Origin: Heliopora coerulea
Lineage: Eukaryota; Cnidaria; Anthozoa; Scleralcyonacea; Helioporidae
Length of the DNA stretch: 64,000 bases
Direction: 5' to 3'
Assembly (NCBI GenBank): GCA_030142905.1
Contig: JASJOG010000006.1
Coordinates: 124,001-188,000, forward strand
The notes below the pieces were generated by a model. It was not told the origin of the DNA, ran no database searches, and saw nothing but the letters and a program-made list of their open reading frames with translations. This document shows positions 36,705-48,900 of the stretch, piece by piece (within the stretch, counting starts at the first letter, position 1; the number at the start of each line of letters is the position of its first letter). The position numbers and the translations under genes were made by a program.

Positions 36705-36932
36705 TGTAGATGTAGCTGTTTGGTCTCTGAAGAGAAGAGTGCTCAATACAAAGGTGTAGAGCTTTGATAGTCCATTAAGTTATAGCTTTGAGCAACTGTC
36801 GTTACACTGTGTTTCACGCTTACGCGATCACCAGACGAAAAGGGACTACGTAGTTAAATGTAATTAGTCGTCTGATGATCGCGTAAGCGTGAAACACAGT
36901 GTAACGACAGTTGCTCAAAGCTATAACTTAAT

Positions 36933-36979
<47 letters not shown>

Positions 36980-39900
36980 GATGTAAAGGTGATGATGTCA
37001 TCCCATTTTGTTTGTCATTTGGCGTTGTTTTGATGCTTAATCCGTCCTACGTGGATGACATCATCGCCTTTACATCAGGTATATATATAAGCAGAAAACT
37101 CATTTTTCAACAGAGCAGGCGTTTGCACCTGAAGAGCGGTCAGCCGAAATGCATTGTGTTTCTTTTTAGTATTCATTGTCTTACTCCGTGTGGGTTTCTA
37201 TAGTTCTTTTCAGAACTGCCTAGTATAACCATTCACCAATTATGGAGCGAAGTCAACCCTGATCAGTGAGTCAGCCTTCCAGTTTATGGAGTTCAGTGCT
37301 TAAAGTACGACGTAGCCGTCAACGAGGACGTTCCCACCTGTGCGTTATTTTACTTAGAGAAAAAATGTAGAGTGCTGCCTTGGCAATGTGTTGAACGACA
37401 TGTAAAAAGCCGAAGCGGTCAGGGAACTGCCGAAACTTGGACTAGAAAACACGGATGTTTCCGCAGCAAGGACCCTTCGTTGGAGTGAAACGTCAAATTA
37501 AACAAAACCTAGGTGATGAAAGGTCACGTGACACAAAAATAACCAATTACATCTTATTATTTAGTTTGTTATCGATTTTCTCATCTTATTGGTTATTTCT
37601 GGACCACACGACAGTGGTAAAAACCTATTGAAACGTCTAATTTTTATGTCGCTTCACGTTTGACCCCGACGAAGGGTTTTCCCTTTGGAAACACCACTAT
37701 TTTCTATCTAAGTTTTGGCAGTTCCCTACACCTTTCGGCTTTTTACTCTTCACACAAGACAGTTAGTTGGTTTAAGGCACAAACAGCGAGCACAAGCAGT
37801 AATCCATTCCACCGTCTTCCTTCAACATACAACGTCGAAGAGAGAGAGAGTGAGCAATTTTAGGTAATGTGAATGACGTTGACTCAAAGAATGACGAAAA
37901 GTGTCAGCTGAGTTAGGCGTCAACGCATTCAACTATCATATTATTACTCAGAATTTAATGATTACCATTGTCGTTCTAGATTGCTTAAGGCCTCTAATCT
38001 CTAAGACTACGGCTTCCAGAATTGTAAAATACCAGAACGAATTCATTGTTTCGCTAGTGCAAGAGCAGATTTCATGTACTTAAGGCTCCTTGATTTACAA
38101 GTTGTGTATTTTTTACCAATTACCTGGGCAAATACTCACTACCCAAGTATTACCCGGAAGTAATTCATATAATCTCTAAATTTTCTTTGTATTATCGTAT
38201 TATTCTTTCATAATCAAAGATTATATTAAAGGTAAATTCAATCTAAATTTGGATGTTAGAATGCCAAATACCTCTCACTCTTCTAGCCCTATACTTTACT
38301 CGTCTGCTTTTTCTCTGACAGTTGAAATTGCTGATTAGTACTGGGTCTAGTTCCTGAATGGTATGCACAACAATTGTGCATGTAGGAGCTTGGTGATACC
38401 ACAGCTGATATGTGGACGTTTGTCAAGCTCGTTTAATTTTGATCGCCAGACGGTGATCGAATCCACAACATTGATGACCGGTGACACGCTCTAACCATTG
38501 AGCTACCAAGACTCAGATGACGAACTATGGTACTGGTTAGCTGAGGAAAAGAGCTTCACGAACGTCCAAGTATCATCTGGATACTGTTCCGTCGTTAAAA
38601 TTGAATAGTGTTCTGCTGGGTTCCACCTGATAGCTCATTCTACATGGACGTGAATCGTATTCTGGGCGTAAAGTGGTTTGGAGGAAATCTTGCTTTAGGA
38701 TTAAACTCCTCGACTTAGTTAGCTGAAAGAAGTGTATACATTTGTGTACTATAATCTTACGTTTTTGTACTATTAAGGTTATGCAAGTGTTGTATTCTTT
38801 CTCGTTATGATTTTTGTGAAGGCAATGTACGACAGGCTCTTTACTTGGATTGTAAGTAAGATCAATGGTGCCGTGGAGGTGAAAGACATTCGCCATGGAA
38901 GGTGCACAGTAATTGGTGTGCTGGACATTTACGGTTTTGAAATTTTTGACAGCAATGGATTTGAACAATTCTGCATCAACTACTGCAATGAAAAACTCCA
39001 GCAACTGTTCATTGAGCTGGTTCTCAAACAAGAACAGGAAGAATACCGAAGGGAAGGAATTGAATGGGTAGAAGTGAGTATAGATTGCTAATGTTTTGGT
39101 CAAAGACATTGACAATTTTGGCGTACCAAAATCTGCAGTTACCCTTAAAGTTAAATTCTAATGAGGTAGCCATATAATTGTACATTCATAATCCAAGGAC
39201 CGCGTAGGAAACTTACAGTGTACTCAATAACAGATTTGAAAAAACAGCCTGAAAATTGAAATCTCTATCTCTTTTCATTCTATCCGAATCGCTTTTAGCT
39301 ATAAAACATGTGAAACCATATCGGTTCCGGGTATACCTAAAGCATGAAAGAATTGAAATAGTCTTGTCAGAGATATGTTTTCTGTCCTGTATGTGAAAGG
39401 AATCTCCTTTATTGCGGAATTTTCATCAGATATTTTATCGTTATCTTTTTTAGGTAAAGTATTTCAATAATAAGATCATATGTGATTTAGTAGAGCAGAA
39501 CCACAAAGGAGTCATATCAATTATGGACGAAGCTATCATTAGCGCTGGTAAAGTGACTGACGAGGTAAGAATTCCATTTTATAAGTCATCGTTGTTGTTG
39601 TTGTTCTGGTAGTGGTTGTGATGGATGTGGTGGTTTTGTTGTCGTTATACTCTTCTGTGTGTTAACGTGGACGTTGTTTTGCTTCATGTGTTACTTCAGA
39701 TGATACTCCACACCATGGATCAAAAGCTGAAAGGTCACGAGCATTATGCCAGCCGACAGGTGAGTTTTCCATACGCCTCAAAGCTTTGGGTGAAAGAGCT
39801 AAAATAACAAGTATTACACTTTGTGAGAAACATGCTATTGACGCAAAGCAAATAACCGACGTGAAAAAAGCTTGCGATGCAACTTTCTTGGGCCTGTTGC

Positions 39901-42900
39901 TAATGTTCTGCGTCTTCCTGCCGACATACTCATTTCCCAGAGGTGACCTTTGGCCATTTTAACAAATCCGAGTTCTTGCTGTCAGACAGTAATGAGATGT
40001 TCGCTTGATGTCATTCCAATGGCCGTAAAGTTCACATTAAGAAATATAAAAATTTGTCAGGTGCTCCCATGAAGTTCTTGAAGTATTTGAACTCGAGATT
40101 GGCTTCTTTGTCTTCACCAAGATTTGAAATTACGAAGAAATAGCTGAATGAAATTGTTGGAAATAAGTTGTTTGGTGTTAGATATTCATACAATTTCTAC
40201 GCAACGGTGTCTTTGCACCTATTTAGATGAGAAAGCACTGACCTTTGACGCAACTATGACGTTTGTATTCATGCACATCTTTATGGGTGGTTCAGCTTAC
40301 ATGCTGCGTCTGTTTTGTGCTACGTTGTACCACGCTGTACCATAACGCACCGCAGTGCACTGTACTGCACTATATTGTATAGTGCTGTAGTACTATACTT
40401 TCTCAAACTCATGATCAATTTATGAGTATATTAGTCAATCAGACGCGCTGTATGGCACCATGTGAGCGAACTTGAAATACCATGGGAGTATTGGGCAGAG
40501 GACTTGAACTGTTTTCTCCAAGTCCTTGGACTGGAACTAATATCTCAAGTTCTTGGACTTAAAATATAATTTCACACAATCAGTTTATTCATCCCTGCAC
40601 TCATTACTAACACACTAATTCGTTGTGTCAATGCACAAGTTCATTCTGAGAAGTCATTCAAAGGCCTCCAATTCGGACTAGACCGGGTTGTCAAGCACTT
40701 GGAATTCGTTCCAATTCTCGACTTTGCCTCGGACTAGAACGATTTCCTCGTACTTGAAAACCCGGTCTAGTCCTCATTGTCGGCCTTTTGATATTACGTA
40801 AAGTTCTATACCGTACAGTACAACATTCATATTGTCGATTAATCGGACTGTTGAATATCCGGGTTTACCTCGTGTTCCCGACTACTATAATGATCTTATT
40901 ATATGGCTGGAGTCATTTTTTGGTCCGCACATAAAATTCTGTATGCTGACTGGTTGCTTAACGGTCCAATATCTTATGGTATTAGACCAGTCCAGTACGC
41001 TTTTTTTTTTCCGGACCGGTAAGTTTTACAGGGGAAAATCTTCGATTTGATTTGAAAGACATATGTATTAAAGGCGAATCGAATACCTAGGTACTACGTT
41101 TGGAGTCGAATAGAGTACTGCTTTTGCTTAAAGCAAAGTGCATAAAAATACGATAAAGGAATGTTAAACTGATGGAAACAAGAGGCAAAACGAACAGTTT
41201 ACAGGTAAGGTAAACAGAAAGATCCGGTAACGGAAACCCTGTCAAAAATAGCAAAGAAAACTAAGCAAACGATGTAACAAAGTAGTGCTTGTGTAATACC
41301 ATAATCCGCAACAGCAATCAAAGAGTCGTTGAACTGACGCATTATAAACTGACAGTGGGAGTTCTTCTATCAATACATAATCTTAATCGTCTGGCTGCAC
41401 TAATTCCCTGAGATATTTTGTTTGCTAGATTATTATAATGTGATCATTCCACTAAAAAATGAAATTGAAATTGTTCGGAATTTTCATTAAAAGGTCACTA
41501 AAATGACGATCATCTTGCTCCACAGCTTCTAGAATATTAATTTGAGACCATACAGTGTTGTTTAAATAATCGCTGCAAACTCCGGCCGTTTCATCAGCGA
41601 ATTTACAGTACTTTGGTCCAGTTTAATTTTGTCTAATGATGTGGTCGACCGTTTTCTAAAATGTCCTGGAGATTAAGTTCATCTTCGTTGATCTTGTGTC
41701 TAAAGTTTAGTTATTTCTGTTCTCTCCAAACGTAGGGAATCTATTTCTGCACTCTTTATATGCTTTCCAGTCAATTTCAGAATTGGATATGGTGGCTTTT
41801 CTTTTGCAATTATTGCTTTCTAGGATACTTTCTTTGATACTTTTTGTAAGTCCAAGGATGCTTGACTTATCTCAAATGCTTTATCTCGAATTGTTTTTCC
41901 AACCCCTGTTTACTTAAGACGTCCAGAAAAATTTCTTTTTATCTCACTTGTGTTGATAAAAATTTCACTTTTTGTGAAAACCGTGTTCATTTAATATGTT
42001 CGATTAAAATTTTAAAATTTACGGTAATCAACTTTTCTATGATAATTTTCCATAAATTTTAATTTTCCACGCCAAGTCTGCCTGTCATAATCTTTCTCTT
42101 TAGACACACCCGTCAAGCAAGGAACTGCAGCACAATAAGGATTTCAAAATAAAACACTATGCCGGTGATGTTATGTAAGTTTTTAAACCTATTTACTGGC
42201 GTAGCGCTTTCTAAAAATAAGTATCGAAAACTTGAATTACGGTAACGCCACGTACATAAGTGACTGCAATGGTTATTGAAAGACGCTTTAGTTCCTGGAC
42301 CTAATCACTTAAATGCCTTTCTTAGATTTCTTATAATGTATAATTGAATGAGTGCTTAAAAGATACGTTTTTTAAGGTGTATCTTATGAGGACTGATATA
42401 GTTACACATACTTGAATTTAAAATATACTAACAGGTATTCAGTTTCATTTATCTTTAACCGAAGTATTTTCATGGCAAAGGTAGACCGAACATGACCCAG
42501 ACCCAATATTGAGTAATATTTATTATGTGGCTGAGCTCTTCACGCGGTCTACACCTAAAATGGAGCGCACTGACTGGCTGCCTAGCCGTCCAATAAGTTT
42601 TTCATACAGGCCGGCAAATTTAGGCTGGAAAATTTCTGAGTTAATTTAAAGATAAACGAACCAGTTTTAGATTCCTTTTAACCGCAACCAATTGCTAACG
42701 ACGAATCACCTCAACTATGACTTAAAGCAGAAAATCGGAGGATTAGGTTCAACAACACAAAGTCATTGGTAAAAATAATTAGCAATTAAACCTAAACCTT
42801 ATCTATAAAAACTGTAAGTTTGGAGCGATTAGTAGAAATCCGAAAGCCATGTAATAAGTTCCTTTTTAAACTCCTTCGTCCTCCTTCGACCGACGAAAGA

Positions 42901-45900
42901 GCGATGTCGGTACGAAAACCTCCGGCAAATAATTTCCCGTAAAGACCTCACACTCGATTAAAAAGCAATCAATACAATATGAGCGGCCGAACTGTCCGGA
43001 TTAACAAGGTGAGCCATGGTAGATCTTTTACAGTTCGGACGCGAATATTGTGCAGTGCTTACGATACGAATTCATCGAAATGTCCATGTATATCGAGATA
43101 TAAGCCGTTGGATGTTTATGCAACCTAGGACGATTCTGTATCGTATTTACAACTACTAATTAGGCGTCATAGGTTTTGTTTTTACTATGAGTTCTTAGTG
43201 TCAGTATTATGAGAGGAATAGGACTCCTATTTTCCTTTACAACAGACAGTGGTTTTCTTTCTTCATTAGCTTTCGAAGACACTTGCAGCAGTTAATGTAA
43301 ACTTTGGTCTTTATACGAAAAACAAAACAGTGACTGAAAACTTTCGATCTGATGAAAAGTCGCTCTTTATTTAGATACGGTGTTGATGGATTCCTGGATA
43401 AGAATAAAGATACACTCTTTCAAGATTTTAAAAGACTTTTGTTCAACTGGTATGTTTGAACAAATCTTGTAGTGATTATGCTACGTCCAAGAGCGTCCCA
43501 CTTGAAGCATTTGACGTGTTTGCGCCTGCATAACGAATCCATATTTGTAGGATTTGTGGAAGGTTTGAGGGACTGAGACAGTTAGGGGAAAACCTGTGAT
43601 TTAAGATCGAGTAGTAACTAGACCGAAATTAAATGGCGTAAACCTTACCTACCCTAAGTAATTTGTCCGATTTCAGAATCATCCTCAGGGTATTATGAAA
43701 CGAAACTTCACAATTAACCTACACAGTCAACTGAAAAATGTTGACTCGAGCGGGATTTGAACTCGCACCTTCAGGATACCGGTCCGCCGCTATACCTGTT
43801 GGTTAATTGGGAAGTTTCGTTTCATAATACTCTGAGGATGATTCTGAAATAGAATTGAAACACTGCACATCCATCCTCATGGATAGCGTTAAGTTGTCGC
43901 GAGAATATCTCGTGCACTTAAATCGGATAAAAACTCGCCTCCAATCTCTGTGGACTCGATAGTTCAACAGGTAGAGCGGCGGACCGGTATCCCGAAGGTG
44001 CGAGTTTAAATCCCACTCGAGTCAACACTTTTCAGCTAACTTCGGCAGTGTAGGTTAATTGTGAAGTTTCGTTTCATAATTTGTCCAACCTTTGTTGATT
44101 CTCTATCGTTGAACATGGTTCTTTGTGAACTATTCTCCTTTTTTGTCGTTTGACAAGTTTAAGGAAATTTCTCCCCAATACGTCAATTTAGTTCATAATT
44201 TTTCACTTAGAAACCTGTGAAACCCTGAAACATTTTGAAAGCATCTATGATACATTAAAATTACATCTTTTCTGTTTTGTTATCCTGTTTAAGTAACCAT
44301 CAAGCCTTAAAAGAGATGTGGCCTGAGGGAAGGGAAGCTGTTACAAAGGTAAGTTATAAATGAACTCTTACAAAATAGAGATGAACAATTAACAATTATT
44401 CACCGAGACAGAGGTAAATATCTACACCATTTACCGGTACTGAGGTGAATAATTATTTTAGCATACACCTCGCATAATTGTTTTGACATACTTTTTTTTT
44501 GAATTTTTAAAAGAATTTTGCCGAACTCAGTCGGCTTGTCATTCACTCATTTATAAAAAAACATGAACACATTCTGAGTGCATTTATCGCTAAAAAGTAA
44601 TACATATCTTTAAATACTTTATTGCCAAATTTAGTTGCTTTTTTGGTATTGCATGGCACGGCAACTTTATATTTTTAAAAAAGGTTTTTCCCCTGTTACT
44701 CAAACAAAAAGGGACGCCATCTTGTTTTGTTCGAAGGTGAATAGTGCAGGATATTCCGAGATAGGCGACCCAATCAGACTGTGCAAAAAACACTATTCAC
44801 GTGCAAGATATATGCTAATATGGATTATCCGGGGGCCAAAAACAAAAGTATCTTTTAAAACTAAGTACTTTTTTTGTAAAGACGAAAGCTTAAAAAAATT
44901 TTTTTAATAAATTACAGCCACATATTGACTGCATTGGCATCATGCTTTTCTTATCTAATATGTTAAAAAGAGATACGTGTATAGTGCTTAAAACTTAAAC
45001 TTATTATAATTTAGTGGCCATGCCTTAATATACGAGAAATAATTGTTTGGATGTCGCAATCTAACCTCTAAACGAACCTTCGTGGCAGCTTTGTAAGTGT
45101 ATTAAATTATAAATTATATCTGTTGACTTTCCTGGCGGTAAACGCGGAACTGATATGAAAATGTGATCTCAGCTTAAAATTTATAAATGCTAAACCATAT
45201 ACGCTTATTGTAATATTTAAAAAACGAGCAGTTGTGCTTTATCGGATTTAAAACATGATAGTATTCGATACCTTAATAAGCTAATTCGCTAATAAAATTT
45301 GAAAATTAATGTTTGCAAAAATTTGAGGAGAAATTAAGTAAACTTGTTTTTATCACATTTAGACACTCGACAGGCTTATGATTTTCCTTATTGTTTTCTC
45401 ATGAATTATTGATGAATTTTTGAAATTCCTGTAATATACCATTCACTATACCGACATTATAACTCATAAATGCAGAGCTTGTGTGACATCGCTCTCGGAA
45501 ACGGTGTTCGTAGCTCGGTTGTCTGAACGCTGCACCAGATTCGCTGGCTCGTCGGTTCAGTTACCACCTTAAAATGTTTTATTGTGACACTAGAAAATTT
45601 ATTCTCGACTCATAGAAACCCCATTTTATGAATTTGTGTGTAAATGCCTAATATTTCTCAAATATACCTTCACTTTATCGACATTTATCTATATGGGAAC
45701 AGAACTCGTTACCATGCTTTCGGCAATGCCCTTCGTAGCTCGGTTGGCATAGCACTGAGCAGGCTCAAAAGGTCGCGGGCTCAATTTGCAGCAGGGGTTC
45801 CAAGAGTTTCATTTCTCCATATTCGTTCTGGTTGGGTCTTGACTTTTATGATTCTGTCACTCGAAAATTTACTTTCACATGACATAGGCCGGCCCATTTC

Positions 45901-48900
45901 ATAAAAGATTAACTCATCTAACGTTTTGTTTTGTTCGTGTAACACCTTCAGGGTGAGGAGTACAAAGTTGACGAAAATCATTATATATGTACATATATAT
46001 ATATATATTTTCGTGTGACAATGGTTAATTATTTGATTATTGTTGCATTTAAACAAATATGGAGATTTTTGTTTTTGGATTTGCTTGTCTGCTGTCAAAA
46101 TGTTTTGCTCATAAACATTTTGAGCTGGACTCATGTCTTCTTGTAAAACAGTATCAGTATTGTATTGTACCTTAAGGGACTGATTGAAAACCCTCTTAAA
46201 AAAAATAAAATGAAATAAAACGCGATTCAGTCCTTCAACCGTCCGAGATGTTTCCCTTTGACGAGTAAAATCAAAAAGTCGGGTACGAAGACAAAAGAAT
46301 TAAGCACTAAACATCCACGATAATAAAATTACTTTTTTCCTGATTCCTATTTCGCATCAGGTAAGTGAAGCCCTTTATTTTGTCCAGTAGTTCGTTTTCC
46401 ACGACATCTATATTGAGGGAGAAATAGTTTTTAAAAAGCCGGGGGAATGAAAGCATTGACGCACCTTCCAACAAAGTTGTAAGTGCGTTCATCTCGTTTT
46501 TCTTCGAGGATACTATTATCTAAGGAAATTTAATGCCTCATCTCTCCTAGATATATTGTGTTTTTTTTTCTCTTTATTTGTGTAGGTGACCAAGAGACCT
46601 CCGACTGTTGCCACTCTCTTTAAGAATTCAATGATTGCTCTTGTAGCGAATTTAATGATTAAGGTACTTTTCTAATTTATGCTCTAACAACAGTGACATT
46701 TTACAAGTATCTTGTTGACGGAAATATCTGCCTACATTATACTAAAAAGTACATTTGTTCGCAACTATTGAACCATTGCCTATTTAACAGGCAAAAGTTT
46801 TTATGTCAAGGAGAATCTCTAGATGGCTTTATATTGCATGTGGGAAAGTTAGTGACTGTAAAATAAAAAACGTATTCGAGAAAATAGTTTTTTTTCCACG
46901 TATTTTGAAATTATCTTACGTCCAGGATTTGGAGAGGATCATTTGCATACATTGTATGTCTGTCTGTTAGAAGAACCATGACCACTGCATTGATTATTGT
47001 TTATTCTGGGACTTGTGCATCTTAATTTTCAGTATTTCGTGCCAGGACCTAGGCTGTAGAACTGGGTAAATATACTGTATGATTCAGCTTCCTGAAAAGA
47101 CATAAGAAGTGCCCCTTTACCGAGACAATTACCATTTCAAGCAGAACAGGACTCTATCTATTTTTTCCAGTGCCGTTCCATTGTCTCTACCCGTGTGAAT
47201 TGCGTTTTGTTTTGACAAACGTCTGGAAACAAAAACATTGCCACAGAAAAGTGCATTCTTTCTTTTTTCTTTTTTTGGCTCTTAATACTTTGTAGGGATT
47301 GTGAAGTTACCTTATCATCTGAAGAGAGTCATTTGCATAATTGTGCACATGTGTATAGAAACAAGCATGACCGGTGGATTGAGGCTTGTAGTTGAGGGAC
47401 ATTTTGCGTCAAGACCTAGGTCTCTGAACTGTGTAAAAATATGATTCCAGTTCCTAAAAGGCATAAGAACTGCGCTTTTACACCGGCAACTTTGTCCGTA
47501 TTGCTCCTGGCAGGTTGAATTCTTTAAATTTTTTCCTATGCCTTCCCAAAATTTTGGTCGGGTAAATGAATTTATTATGAACTTCTGGGAACAAGGAAAC
47601 TCTTACAACAGAAAATTGCGTCCTTTCTTTTCTTATTTTGACAGGGATGCTTCACTTAATATTTCTTCCTTTGTTAGGAGCCCCACTACGTCCGTTGTAT
47701 AAAACCAAATGACATAAAATCAGCGGCTTTGTTTGACGAACATCGTGTGAAACATCAGGTGAGTCGTAACGAGCATGGCACAGTATTATTCAGATTGTTG
47801 TTGCTGAACCTCGAACAGAGATCGAGTCAAATGTGGACAATATCCAAACTTTTGTACCAAGGCTGTGAGAAAAAATTATTTGCTTTTAAGCCTGTATCTG
47901 CAGGAGAATATATGTGGTACGGCGCACTGTTTCAAGCGTTGTGCCATTTGATGAACTGATTGATCCTTTCCCTGCAGAACACCCCCCTTTGACGAGTTAA
48001 ATCGTCGGACGTTTGCCAGAGTAAAATAATAGAAGACTGATCCTGCTGGGAAAGAGTTAGTTGAGATAGTTATAACCCTATCCAAGCATGCTAGTTAAAA
48101 ATACCGGTTCTTATAAAGACAGGAGAACTGCTCGTTTACATAAGCAGATTCATTCCTACCATTCCCAAGCAGATTGGAGCTCTTTCCATTTTTGCCGTAC
48201 CGTTCCTGTATTTTTGCAAGACGGAGTTTTGTTTTGACGAATGGGAACAAAAAAACGTTTACAACAGGAAAGTACATTCTTCGATTTTCTAGTTTCAAAC
48301 AGATGCTGCTCTACCGAATTTACCGACAATCCAAGTTTGCAACTACCAAACTATAACCGCTTTATCCGTGGATATACGGAAAAGTGAGGGTGTTGTATAC
48401 CCAAACCTTCGCACGGCTTTGTGTTCCAATTGACACAGTGGCACATCTTAATTTTTTACATTTTAAACTTGTGCACAAAAATTTTTATCTTTCCTATTCG
48501 TAGAAGGGCGGTGGGGTTAAAAGTCGTTTAGCAAAGTGTATTCATGATACCAGGGGCATACCTTATGGGAGATGGATACGACATTCACAACCCATCTTTT
48601 TCATGAATCGGTAGGTGAAGCCATAAAGCGGTTAATCGTTAGGGGATAACTTGAAATTGTCGATAAAGTGTAGGAAAAAACTAAGAATTTGGTCGCTCTG
48701 GCGCGCACGGTTAGTCAATGAATACCCCTCACTTTAAACGGTCACGGCCCATCCCTGCTTGATATTTTTATACGTGGATGGAAGTTTCTCCCTTGTGGTT
48801 TAGCACATTTACTGCATGGTATTCGAACTTTGGTCAACTTGCAATATCAAGCGGATCAATTTACTGTCAAAGAAGTGACTCATCTTATATTGTCATACAT

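Larger units (their letters stand above)
44349..46585 (+). other. Myosin intron 13
   Basis: Contains the inverted GTGCTTTATCGG repeat (45218-45425) and a tandem tRNA-like SINE pair (45425-45900). Nothing recognised in 44350-45200 or 45900-46585. Confidence 0.7.
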
